A stretch of 36,764 nt of DNA from Mycobacterium sp. 1465703.0. GTDB taxonomy: Bacteria > Actinomycetota > Actinomycetes > Mycobacteriales > Mycobacteriaceae. The translations under genes were made by a program, and so were the position numbers. A model generated the notes under the pieces. The model was given only the letters and a program-made list of their open reading frames with translations. It was not told the DNA's origin and did no database searches. The DNA is taken from NCBI RefSeq assembly GCF_001672975.1, contig NZ_LZKU01000173.1, positions 1 to 36,764 of the forward strand, in the 5' to 3' direction. This document shows positions 8,107-15,973 of this stretch, piece after piece; the first letter of the stretch is position 1; each line of letters opens with the position of its first letter.

Positions 8107-9108
8107 ATGGTGCTCAGGAGAATCGCGCGACCCCTGTTATCAGTGGCCTTCATCGGGCAAGGAGTCAATTCGCTGCTCAATCCCAAAGCGGCGGCGGAGG
8201 CCGCCGCGCCGACAGTGGACGGTTTGCAGTCGTTGCCGGATTCGGTGAGTAGCAATATTCCGAGCGACCCCGAGACGATCGCGCAGATTACCGCGGCCGT
8301 CCAAATCGGTGGCGGCCTGCTGCTTGCCACCGGCAAGCTCCCCCGCGTCGCGTCCGCGGCGCTGGCGGTGACGGTGCTGCCGGCCAACCTCGGGGCTCAT
8401 TCGTTCTGGAACGAAAGTGACCCGGTGGCCAAAGCCCAGAAACGCCAACAATTCCTCACCGACCTCAGCTTGCTGGGCGGATTGCTGATCGCCTCCGCGG
8501 ACACCGCCGGCAAGCCCTCACTCGGGTGGCGAAGCCGCCGCGCAGCGGAACGGCTCTCCGAGCGGGTGTCATCGGCGTTGCCCGGTTCCGACGACTCGGC
8601 CTTCGACGCCGATTTTTCCGAGTTGGGTGACCGGATCGCTCACGGCCTGCACGTCGGCGCCGAACGGGGCCGCGAATTGGCGAGCACCGCGGCCGAACGC
8701 AGCGCACCCTACGCCGAACTCGCACTCGAACGCGGCCGCGAACTGGCAAGCACCGCGGCCGAACGCAGCGCACCCTACGCCGAAGCCGCACTCGAACGCG
8801 GCCGCGAACTGGCAAGCACCGCGGCCGAGCGCAGCAGGCCGCTGGCGAAGAAGGCTCGTAAGCGCGGCGAGGAATGGGCCGACGAGGCCGCCGACCGGGC
8901 GGCGTACCTGGCCGAGAAGGCACGCAAGCGCAGCGAAGAACTCGCCGACGAAGCCGCCGACCGGGCCGCGCCGCTGGCCAAGAAGGCGCGCAAGCGCAGC
9001 GAGAAGCTGGCCAAAAAAGCGCGCAAACGCAGCGACAAGCTGGCCAGCACGGCGCGGGCGCGCGGCGAGGAATTCGCCGAGACCGGCCGCCGCAAGCTGC
9101 CCTGGTAA
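8107..9108 (+). CDS. DoxX-like membrane protein with long amphipathic 22-residue repeat tail
   Basis: A 333-residue protein from ATG 8107. Residues 1-140 form a DoxX-like membrane domain (RRIARPLLSVAFIGQG, an IGGGLLLATGKLPR segment and a final span LSLLGGLLIAS). From about residue 186 the protein becomes a highly charged helical repeat of 22 residues: three near-identical ERGRELASTAAERS units (8662-8727, 8728-8793, 8794-8859), then KKARKR/DEAADRAA units rich in Lys and Arg. The pattern resembles apolipoprotein/LEA-type amphipathic helices, with a strongly basic end. It faces away from pncA. I cannot assign a function; binding to membranes, nucleic acid or cell-wall polymers is possible. Confidence 0.8.
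   Translation: MVLRRIARPLLSVAFIGQGVNSLLNPKAAAEAAAPTVDGLQSLPDSVSSNIPSDPETIAQITAAVQIGGGLLLATGKLPRVASAALAVTVLPANLGAHSFWNESDPVAKAQKRQQFLTDLSLLGGLLIASADTAGKPSLGWRSRRAAERLSERVSSALPGSDDSAFDADFSELGDRIAHGLHVGAERGRELASTAAERSAPYAELALERGRELASTAAERSAPYAEAALERGRELASTAAERSRPLAKKARKRGEEWADEAADRAAYLAEKARKRSEELADEAADRAAPLAKKARKRSEKLAKKARKRSDKLASTARARGEEFAETGRRKLPW
8662..8859 (+). repeat. Tandem 66-bp in-frame repeat (three units)
   Basis: Three consecutive 66-bp units (8662, 8728, 8794) with very high DNA identity encode the 22-residue repeat of the DoxX-like protein. Diverged KARKR-type units continue to about 9060. Identity at the DNA level points to recent duplication and potential copy-number variation. 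Confidence 0.85.
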
Positions 9109-9134
9109 TACCGCGTGGAGGGGGCTGAGCCGGT

Positions 9135-9713
9135 TTAGTCCGGCCAGCGCGACCGCAGGACATCCGGCGCCCAGGTGGGCCAGTCGGGCGAACCGACCGT
9201 CAGGCCGCCGCTGAGCCGGCAAACGATGCGCGGACCGCGCAGCCGGCTGTTGTCATAGACCGTCGCGAGGTCGGACAACGCGATGGCCTCGGCGACCGGT
9301 GTCCACAGGCGGTGATGGCGCTGTCGGATTTTGGTTTCCGGTACGTAATGACCGCCGGCCTGCACGCGATGCCGGACACGTTCGACGGCAAGGTCTTCCG
9401 GGATGAGTAGCACGTGCAGGACGACGGTGAAGCCCGCGCGGCGGGCGGCGTGGATCAGGTCCAGCTTCGAGGGATGGGAAAACACGGTCTCGGCAATGAA
9501 GGACCGGCCCAGATCGATCAGTTTGGCGCGGGTGTCGGCGGCGATCCGCGCGGCGTCGTAGGAGTGCGATGCCGGATCCTGTGGCCAGCGCTGCCTTGCG
9601 ATCTCGTCGGCGTTGACCACCAGACTGCCCGGCAACAGCGGCGCCAGGGTGAACGCGATGAACGTCGACTTACCGGCACCGTTCGGCCCGACCACCAGGT
9701 CAAGTCGATCCAT
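9135..9713 (-). CDS. Zeta-type toxin kinase, Rv0366c-like
   Basis: A 192-residue P-loop kinase. Walker A GPNGAGKS is at residues 9-16, followed by NADEIARQRWP and ETVFSHPSK, which are typical positions for the substrate-binding Asp/Glu and catalytic Arg of zeta toxins and related AAA_33 kinases. Known: zeta toxins phosphorylate UDP-N-acetylglucosamine and block wall synthesis; related kinases may use other targets. It lies 30 bp downstream of the antitoxin-like gene in the same direction, the antitoxin-first order usual for type II pairs. From memory it resembles M. tuberculosis Rv0366c. It converges with the DoxX-like gene with 26 bp between stops. Confidence 0.8.
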   Translation of the reverse strand: MDRLDLVVGPNGAGKSTFIAFTLAPLLPGSLVVNADEIARQRWPQDPASHSYDAARIAADTRAKLIDLGRSFIAETVFSHPSKLDLIHAARRAGFTVVLHVLLIPEDLAVERVRHRVQAGGHYVPETKIRQRHHRLWTPVAEAIALSDLATVYDNSRLRGPRIVCRLSGGLTVGSPDWPTWAPDVLRSRWPD

Positions 9714-9743
9714 CGGGCCGCCGGACCGTTGACGAGCGCCGGG

Positions 9744-10133
9744 TCAGCGCTTGCCCGCGAGCACCGCCGTGGCGCCGTCGGGTCGGTGCTCGACAATTTC
9801 GCCGTCGTCGTTGAGGGCTACCGTGGTGACCCCTTGTCCGGCCAGTGTCGCCCCGTAGTTGGTGCGCGCCAGGTTTTCTTCAATGGCCGCCGAAATCTCG
9901 GCGTTGAACACCACGCCTTCCTCGACGGTGAGTTCGCCGGTCGCCAGTTGACCGGCGAGCGCGGCTTCCACCCGCCGGCGCGAGGCGGTGTGCTGGCTAG
10001 AGACTGCGCGCCCTACCCGCGCCCAATGGTCGAGTTGCTGCTTGGCGGAACGGCTCTGGCGCGCACCTTCAGCCGCCGCACTGTCCATCAGGTCGGACGC
10101 AACGCGCGTCACGCGATCCAGGGCCTCGGCCAT
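9744..10133 (-). CDS. Antitoxin-like partner of the zeta-type toxin, Rv0367c-like
   Basis: A 129-residue soluble, helical, charged protein. I chose ATG 10133 because GGAGGAAG lies directly upstream; a TTG four codons earlier would be the longer alternative. The N-terminal third (MAEALDRVTRVASDLMDSAA, then RSAKQQLDHWARVGRA) resembles ParD-like antitoxins with a DNA-binding helix region. The rest (LTVEEGVVFNAEI, then VALNDDGEIVEHRPDG) has no family I can name. Context is the main evidence: it precedes a zeta-type toxin, and a palindrome lies in its promoter. Confidence 0.72.
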   Translation of the reverse strand: MAEALDRVTRVASDLMDSAAAEGARQSRSAKQQLDHWARVGRAVSSQHTASRRRVEAALAGQLATGELTVEEGVVFNAEISAAIEENLARTNYGATLAGQGVTTVALNDDGEIVEHRPDGATAVLAGKR

Positions 10134-10165
10134 GGCTTCCTCCAATGCAACACTCCGTTACAGGC

Positions 10166-10182
10166 TGTAGCATAATGCTACA
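10166..10182. promoter_or_regulatory. Palindromic operator/promoter of the toxin-antitoxin pair
   Basis: TGTAGCAT-A-ATGCTACA is a perfect inverted repeat with 8-bp arms and one central base. It lies 33 bp upstream of the antitoxin start. The reverse strand holds a -10-like TATGCT inside the palindrome, so a bound antitoxin would cover the promoter, as in autoregulated type II systems. Confidence 0.6.
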
Positions 10183-10200
10183 CGGCTGTCTCCGCCCAGG

Positions 10201-10695
10201 CTACTCGCGGGACCGGACGACGATGTCGACGATCGCTTCGAGGTCACGGCCGGCATCGACCGTGATGCCGGCCTCGTCGGCGCCGAGCGGCTCCAGGGTG
10301 TCCAGTTGCGACCGCAGCAGTGCCGCCGGCATGAAGTGGCCGGTCCGCGCTGCCAGGCGGCCGCCGATCAGTTCAGCTGAACCGGACAGGTGCACGAACT
10401 CCACGTCCGGGCAGTGGGCGCGCAGTTGGTCACGGTATTTCCTTTTCAGTGCCGAACAACTGGCCACGGCACCGTCACGATGATCGGCCAGCCACTCGCC
10501 CACCTTTTCCAACCAGGGATAGCGGTCGTCATCGTCGAGCGGCTGACCGGCCGTCATCTTGGCGATGTTGGCGGGCGGGTGCAGGGCGTCGGCGTCGACA
10601 AAGGGGACTCCTAAGCGCGCGGCGAGCGCCGCGCCCACCGTTGACTTGCCCGAACCGGAGACGCCCATCACCACGACGGGGGCCGATTGACTCAC
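10201..10695 (-). CDS. Gluconokinase (GntK type)
   Basis: A 164-residue small kinase from GTG 10695, which overlaps the upstream stop as GTGA. Walker A GVSGSGKS is at residues 11-18, followed by the GntK hallmarks FVDADALHPPANIAKM, PLDDDDRYPWL and CSALKRKYRDQLR. Known: this family phosphorylates D-gluconate to 6-phosphogluconate, feeding the pentose phosphate pathway. Translational coupling to the APH-like kinase gene suggests a joint role in an organic acid or sugar pathway, but no uptake gene sits beside it. Confidence 0.88.
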   Translation of the reverse strand: MSQSAPVVVMGVSGSGKSTVGAALAARLGVPFVDADALHPPANIAKMTAGQPLDDDDRYPWLEKVGEWLADHRDGAVASCSALKRKYRDQLRAHCPDVEFVHLSGSAELIGGRLAARTGHFMPAALLRSQLDTLEPLGADEAGITVDAGRDLEAIVDIVVRSRE

Positions 10696-12716
10696 CCGGT
10701 CTGGTCGCCGAGGTTGCGGTTCCATTCCAGCCAGCCGACACCGCTGCGCCCGTCGGCGGTGCTGATGGTGGCCCAGACGCGGGGAAATTGGCTGACCCGC
10801 CCATCCGCGGCGACGAGCCGCACCGGCGCCTGACCGCGGACGGCCGCGTTCGCGGTGATCTCCCGCGGTGTGAGCACCAGTGTCGCATCGAGCGGTAATC
10901 CGTTATCGCCAAAGGACTCTCGCGACTCAACGGCCTGCAGCTCGGTGACCGTGCCGCCGGCGTCCTGTTGATAGCCGATGCTGAACGAGGGTGACCCGGG
11001 AATCCGGATGTTGACGCCGTGCAGGTGGGTGCCGTCGTCCAGGTGCAGCGCGCTCCAGATCCAATCCATGCTCCACCAATCGCGCACGCCCCAGGAGTGA
11101 TCACGCTGGCCGGGAACCGAATCGATGCGATAGCTGGTACTTCCGATCGCGACGCTGCCCGAGACGATGCATGGAATTTCGTAGCGCGTCGTGAGCCCGT
11201 ACTTGTACGGGGTGCCGTCGGTGGACCACACCAAGTTCATGGTCATCTCGACCGGGGTTCCGGCCTCGCCGCGCAACAACGCCGACGGGTCGGCGTAGGC
11301 CTGGCCCCGGGCCCGCACGTCGACGCGGTAGCTCTGCAGGGGCGTATCGGCGGAATGCCCGAGTTCGACGTCATCGGTGCGTAGCGTCCACGGGTCCGAC
11401 GGCAGCGGCAGTTGCGCGTCGACGGCGACGGTGGGCATGTCGGGGCCGCACAACAGCGCGTGCACCCAAGCGGTCTGCTCGTTGGCCACCAGGCCGAGGC
11501 GAAACCAGCCGCCCAATCCCTGTGCCGCGTCAACGAAGTCGGCATACCAGCTCTCACTCCACAACGGCTCGGCGGTGGGGTGGTGGGCGTGTTCGTCCTC
11601 GGACGACGGCCGCAACGGTTCGGGCGCCACCGCGGTGGGCAGCGTGGACAGCGCGTCGGTGTCGAGCACATGGTCGCAATGGCGTCGCAGCATCGTCATG
11701 AACATCTGGTCGCCCCGGTCGGTGCGCTCGACCAGCATCGACGACACGATCGCCATCATCACCCCGAAGAAGCTCTGCCGGCGGACACCGTCGGCGACGT
11801 CGGCCAGCGTGAGCGGCGCCGCGGGCCCCAGTGCCTCGTGGTAGGCCCGCAACAGCGCGTCGTAGTGCTGCCGGCGATCCGCGGTGGGCAGCGCGCAACC
11901 CAGGAAGTAGGCCAGATCGGTCAGTGCCGGACCCCATGACACCGTCTGCCAATCCACCACCGTCAACGCACGATCGGCTCCGGCGGTACCGAACAACATG
12001 TTGTCCAGTCGGTAGTCACCGTGCACCAAGCCCTGGACGCGGCCACGCTCGGACGTCTCCGCTTCCCCCTCCTTTTCCGAGGCCAGGTAGCCGTCGAAGG
12101 CGGCCACCAGGCGTTCGCACACCACGCGATGCTCGGCTGCGATCTGGTCGCCGTAGCGGTCGACGAAACCCGCGTACAAAGAGGTGATCATGGCCTGGTT
12201 CAGCGGCGCCGCACGGTTGAGCCACGGCGCTTCGGCCAGCGAGACGTCGCCGAGCAGTGGACCGTGCAGCCGTCCCAGCTCGACGGCGCCCAGGCGGGCC
12301 TGTTCGACTGTGGCGCCGGCGATTTCATCGCCGACGACGGCCGGTCCGGCATCGCCGAGCAGCAGATCGAACACACCCGTCGAGGTGTCTACCGCCGCGT
12401 GATAGCACGGCGCTATGGGCCCACCCAGACGTGGCGCGATGTCGCCGTAGAAGCGCACCTCCCGCTCGTAGAGCCCCAGCGCCAGCCCGGTCTGCCGGCT
12501 GACCGGATCGGTGGCCGCGACCTTCAGCACCACCGACTCGGGCCCCTGGTCGGCATCGGCATAGCTGAGCCGGACGCGATAGCACTCGCTCATCTGACCG
12601 GTGCCGATGCGCTCCACCGAAAAGTCGGCGATGGGCCCGGTGCCGAGTACCGCGGCTAACCAGGGTGCGGTGAGGTCACTGGGGCGTTCGATGACTTGCT
12701 CGGTCTCGGCATGCAT
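10692..12716 (-). CDS. APH-like phosphotransferase fused to a C-terminal beta-rich domain
   Basis: A 674-residue protein. Residues 1-370 are an aminoglycoside-phosphotransferase/choline-kinase-like fold with a catalytic loop HGDYRLDN (His232-Asp234) and metal-binding VDWQ at residues 254-257. Residues 380-674 form a second domain with a conserved-looking GQRDHSWGVRDWW motif, reminiscent of AttH/CrtC-like lipocalin-type domains. Known: APH-like proteins phosphorylate small hydroxylated molecules; in actinobacteria many are tied to lipid or xenobiotic metabolism. The fusion suggests a kinase that acts on a hydrophobic ligand held by the second domain, which is inference. The start codon is ATG 12716. 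Confidence 0.75.
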   Translation of the reverse strand: MHAETEQVIERPSDLTAPWLAAVLGTGPIADFSVERIGTGQMSECYRVRLSYADADQGPESVVLKVAATDPVSRQTGLALGLYEREVRFYGDIAPRLGGPIAPCYHAAVDTSTGVFDLLLGDAGPAVVGDEIAGATVEQARLGAVELGRLHGPLLGDVSLAEAPWLNRAAPLNQAMITSLYAGFVDRYGDQIAAEHRVVCERLVAAFDGYLASEKEGEAETSERGRVQGLVHGDYRLDNMLFGTAGADRALTVVDWQTVSWGPALTDLAYFLGCALPTADRRQHYDALLRAYHEALGPAAPLTLADVADGVRRQSFFGVMMAIVSSMLVERTDRGDQMFMTMLRRHCDHVLDTDALSTLPTAVAPEPLRPSSEDEHAHHPTAEPLWSESWYADFVDAAQGLGGWFRLGLVANEQTAWVHALLCGPDMPTVAVDAQLPLPSDPWTLRTDDVELGHSADTPLQSYRVDVRARGQAYADPSALLRGEAGTPVEMTMNLVWSTDGTPYKYGLTTRYEIPCIVSGSVAIGSTSYRIDSVPGQRDHSWGVRDWWSMDWIWSALHLDDGTHLHGVNIRIPGSPSFSIGYQQDAGGTVTELQAVESRESFGDNGLPLDATLVLTPREITANAAVRGQAPVRLVAADGRVSQFPRVWATISTADGRSGVGWLEWNRNLGDQTG

Positions 12717-12734
12717 GACGGTTAGCGTGCCAGC

Positions 12735-14252
12735 TCAACGCGCCAGTGAGAAGCCGTCCCATGCCATTCGGCGGTGTGGGTGTGGATCGAACTCGACGCG
12801 GGACTTGCGGTCGAACACCATGACGGCACGATCGTCGGCGGTGTAGACGGGCCAGTCCTCCCCCGGCACGCCGGTGCGGCTGAAGGCGCGCCACCGACGT
12901 TGCACTTGGTTGCTGACCCGCAACGCCGCCCGCCGATCCGCTGCCGCGGTCAACAGCGCGCCAAACCTGGTGCGGTAGACGTCGAAAACGGCAAGCAACT
13001 CGGTGGCGTGGGTTGCTCCGAAACCCGACCAGCGCAGCGTGCGCGGCGCGTAGTCATACCGGTAGAGGTAGGTCGGCGCGTGCGCGCCGTGCGCTTCCGC
13101 GATCTGCCAGGCCGCCGAGGCGAATGCGAAATCACCGCCGAGCTGGACGCACGCCGACCTGTCCGGATAGTCGGGATATGCGGCGGTAATGCGTTCGCGG
13201 ATAGCGGGTTCGGCATCGGCGAGCAGTTCTTCGACCATCGTCTCGTTGGTCGGCAGCATCGCCAGGAAGCGGGTGAACAACCGTCCTTCCTCGGCATTGG
13301 TGCCCACGATCAGCGGGACCGGATGGGCCTTGCCGCGCCGCATCGCCTCGACCGGATCCAACGGCAGGATGTCGTCACCGAAGACCGGACCGATCGGGAA
13401 GGCGCCCAATCTTTGCTGCATGCCCTCGTCGATCAGCTGGTGTTGGGTTTCCACCAGTTGGGCCGCCGACACCTGCATCAGCGCATTCGCGGCGTCCTGC
13501 TTTCGCACCCCGAGCAGGTTGGCGAAGCGGTTCGCAAACTCTGCGGCAACGTCTTTGGAGCGCACCAGACCCGATGCCGGGCTTTCCGAGATGGCCCGGG
13601 CGAACAGGCCTTGGGCGGCGGGCACCGCCAGCAGCGAGGCGGTGATGCACGCACCCGCACTCTCGCCGAAGATGGTGACGTTGTCCGGGTCGCCGCCGAA
13701 TCCTGCGATGTTGTCGCGAATCCACTGCAGCGCCAGCACCAGATCGCGCAGGTACAGGTTGCTGTCGATGGTGATCTCCGGCGTCGACAGCGACGAGAAG
13801 TCCACACATCCCAGCGCGCCCAGCCGGTAGTTCACCGATACGTAGACACATCCCCGGCGCGCCAGCGCCGCACCGTCGTACAGCGGCGTCGCCGAACTGC
13901 CCAGGAAGTACCCGCCGCCGTGGATGAACACCATGACCGGTAGCGGCCCCTCGGCCTCGCCCTCCGGCGCCACGACGTTGAGGGTGAGGCAGTCTTCGCT
14001 CATCGGCTGATAGCGGCCTCCGATACCCGACAGGCCGAGCAGGGTATAACGACGCTGCTGGGGTGCACAGTTGCCGAAGCCATGGCAATGCCGGACACCC
14101 GACCACGGCAGCGCCGGCTGCGGTGCCCGGAAGCGCAGGCTTCCCACCGGTGGCCGGGCATACGGGATCGATCGCCACCGATTGACCCCGTCGCGGGTGA
14201 AGCCTTCGACGGTGCCGATGGCCGTGCGTGCGCGGACGGTGCGCTGATGCAT
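12735..14252 (-). CDS. lipT: Type B carboxylesterase LipT
   Basis: A 505-residue carboxylesterase of the alpha/beta-hydrolase fold. Visible are the oxyanion motif HGGG at 111-114, the SEDCLTLNV motif at 85-93, the nucleophile elbow GESAG with Ser198, a Glu in GTNAEEGRLF as the acid, and a His in FGATHATEL. It hydrolyses ester bonds of unknown natural substrate. No clear signal peptide. Position next to lppI and length match M. tuberculosis LipT (Rv2045c). It diverges from lppI across a 79-bp gap and is followed 18 bp later by the APH-like gene. Confidence 0.92.
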   Translation of the reverse strand: MHQRTVRARTAIGTVEGFTRDGVNRWRSIPYARPPVGSLRFRAPQPALPWSGVRHCHGFGNCAPQQRRYTLLGLSGIGGRYQPMSEDCLTLNVVAPEGEAEGPLPVMVFIHGGGYFLGSSATPLYDGAALARRGCVYVSVNYRLGALGCVDFSSLSTPEITIDSNLYLRDLVLALQWIRDNIAGFGGDPDNVTIFGESAGACITASLLAVPAAQGLFARAISESPASGLVRSKDVAAEFANRFANLLGVRKQDAANALMQVSAAQLVETQHQLIDEGMQQRLGAFPIGPVFGDDILPLDPVEAMRRGKAHPVPLIVGTNAEEGRLFTRFLAMLPTNETMVEELLADAEPAIRERITAAYPDYPDRSACVQLGGDFAFASAAWQIAEAHGAHAPTYLYRYDYAPRTLRWSGFGATHATELLAVFDVYRTRFGALLTAAADRRAALRVSNQVQRRWRAFSRTGVPGEDWPVYTADDRAVMVFDRKSRVEFDPHPHRRMAWDGFSLAR

Positions 14253-14331
14253 AACCCGACGGTAACGGACATGACGGTGGTAACGCGCGCGCAGCGCCTT
14301 AAATACCCGGCGCGGCGGTTAGCCTGACTGA

Positions 14332-15006
14332 ATGCGGATAGCTGCGATGATCGCCGCGTCGTTACTGGCCGCCGGGTGCTCACACACCACCGGCGACCAT
14401 TCGGCACCAACCCCAAGCACTCCCCAGACATCCACCGGCGCCGGCGCGTCGGTAAGCAAGTCGCCGCAAGCGTCGACGGCGCCGACGGCGAGTGCCGCGA
14501 TCTCCGATGTCATCGGGTGGATAGAGGCCGGCCACCCCGCCGACCCGAGCCGCTTCCACACGGCCACCCGCGACGGCGCGGCCACGCCGCTCGGCGACGA
14601 CATCGCGCTCACGGCTGATGCCGCCAAGGTCTCCTGCATGACGGACGCCAAACACACCGCGGGGGCCCTGGCCTGCCTGGTGAGTTTGACCAACCCCCCG
14701 CCAGCGCCCGCCACGGCTTATGGCCAATGGCAAGGCGGCTGGGTCAACTTCGACGGGGTGAATCTGCAGATCGGCTTGGCCCGGGCGGATCCCGGTCCGT
14801 TCATCTACGGCAACGGGCCGGAACTGGCGAACGGAGATTCGCTGTCGTTCGGCGACTACCGGTGCCGCGCCGACCCAGCCGGCCTGTATTGCGTCAACTA
14901 CGCTCATCAGGCGGCGGTCAAATTCAGTCCCGCCGGCATCGAGCAGTTCGGCTGCCTGAAGCCGGCGCCGCCACCGGATGGTGTCGGTACGGCGTTCAGG
15001 TGCTGA
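14332..15006 (+). CDS. lppI: Lipoprotein LppI
   Basis: A 224-residue secreted lipoprotein. The signal peptide MRIAAMIAASLLAAGC ends in a lipobox with Cys16, followed by a Thr/Ser/Pro/Ala-rich linker to about residue 55. The folded part contains four further Cys (CMTD, LACLVS, YRCRAD, YCVNYA among others), which suggests disulfides outside the membrane. Synteny between lipT and the Rv2047c side matches lppI (Rv2046). Function unknown. Its stop overlaps the stop of the convergent SDR gene by 11 bp. Confidence 0.87.
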   Translation: MRIAAMIAASLLAAGCSHTTGDHSAPTPSTPQTSTGAGASVSKSPQASTAPTASAAISDVIGWIEAGHPADPSRFHTATRDGAATPLGDDIALTADAAKVSCMTDAKHTAGALACLVSLTNPPPAPATAYGQWQGGWVNFDGVNLQIGLARADPGPFIYGNGPELANGDSLSFGDYRCRADPAGLYCVNYAHQAAVKFSPAGIEQFGCLKPAPPPDGVGTAFRC

Positions 15007-15973
15007 GGCTGCCCATGATCGTGGCGAACAGCTCGCTCATTTCGTCACCGGGCCCGCCCGGCACGGTGTAGCCGGCTTCGTCGTGGATCTCGTCCAGATG
15101 GTCACGCACGTCCTCGATGGACAGCTCTGACCTGTAGTAGCCCTTCGTCCGCCCGATGAAGAATCGCGAAACATGGCCGGCGCCAACGGTATAGATCTCA
15201 CCGGATACTGGACAATCACGGTGGGTCAGGAAGGCCGCCACCGGCGCCACCAACGCCGGGTCGAGTTTCTGGAGGTACTGGCCCACAAGGTCATTCAATA
15301 CCGCCTGAGCAGCCGCATCGCCCGGTTGGGCGGCGCCGTCAATGGAGTGGGTGAGCATCCGGGTGTAGGCAATCGGGGCGATGGCATTGACCTTGATATT
15401 GTGGTCGGCGCCTTCGGCGGCCAGCACTCGGGTGAGACCGATCAGTCCGGTCTTGGCCGAGCCGTAATTACTCATACCGCTGGCACCCAGCATCCCGGCC
15501 GCCGAACAGGTATTGAGGATGCGGCCATACCCGTGCTCGCGCATCACTTTCCAGGCCGGCCTGGTGACGTAGAACGCGCCCTTGAGATGCACATCCAGCA
15601 ATGGCTGCAGCCGCTCGGCCGTCATGTCCTCAAATGGCGCGTCGCCGACGATGCCGGCGTTGTTGATCACGATGTCGATTCGTCCCCAGGCGCCCAGAGC
15701 GGTGTCGATGATCGCTTGGCCGCCTTGCGGATCGGTCACGCTGTGGTTATCCGCTAACGCCTCACCACCCAGGTCGCGGATCTGAGCCGCCGTAGCATCA
15801 GCGGCCTCACTATCGGCCCCATCCCCGGTCACGGACCCGCCCACGTCGTTGACGACGATGCGCGCACCACGGGAGGCCAGCAGCAGCGCATACTCTCTGC
15901 CCAAACCACCACCGGCACCGGTGATTACCGCGACCTGGCCGTCGAACCGCAGTTCGTTGGTTGACGACGTCAC
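14996..15973 (-). CDS. Short-chain dehydrogenase/reductase (MFE-2/hydroxyacyl type)
   Basis: A 325-residue SDR from GTG 15973, which overlaps the P450 stop as GTGA. The cofactor loop TGAGGGLG (18-25), a VVNDVGG strand pointing to NAD preference, the NNAG motif and the active-site Ser with YGSAK are all present. The C-terminal extension (GRTKGYYRSELSIEDVRDHL) is like that of multifunctional-enzyme-2-type 3-hydroxyacyl-CoA or hydroxysteroid dehydrogenases. Coupled to a P450, it probably oxidises the alcohol that the P450 produces. The substrate is unknown. Confidence 0.85.
   Translation of the reverse strand: MTSSTNELRFDGQVAVITGAGGGLGREYALLLASRGARIVVNDVGGSVTGDGADSEAADATAAQIRDLGGEALADNHSVTDPQGGQAIIDTALGAWGRIDIVINNAGIVGDAPFEDMTAERLQPLLDVHLKGAFYVTRPAWKVMREHGYGRILNTCSAAGMLGASGMSNYGSAKTGLIGLTRVLAAEGADHNIKVNAIAPIAYTRMLTHSIDGAAQPGDAAAQAVLNDLVGQYLQKLDPALVAPVAAFLTHRDCPVSGEIYTVGAGHVSRFFIGRTKGYYRSELSIEDVRDHLDEIHDEAGYTVPGGPGDEMSELFATIMGSLST

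Noticed and set aside
12774..13943. A 389-codon plus-strand open frame over lipT
   Set aside because: Antisense shadow of a clear carboxylesterase; the translation is His/Arg/Gln-rich with no motif.
14996..15006. Frameshift or assembly error at the lppI/SDR junction
   Set aside because: The 11-bp overlap is between stops of convergent genes and both proteins end normally.
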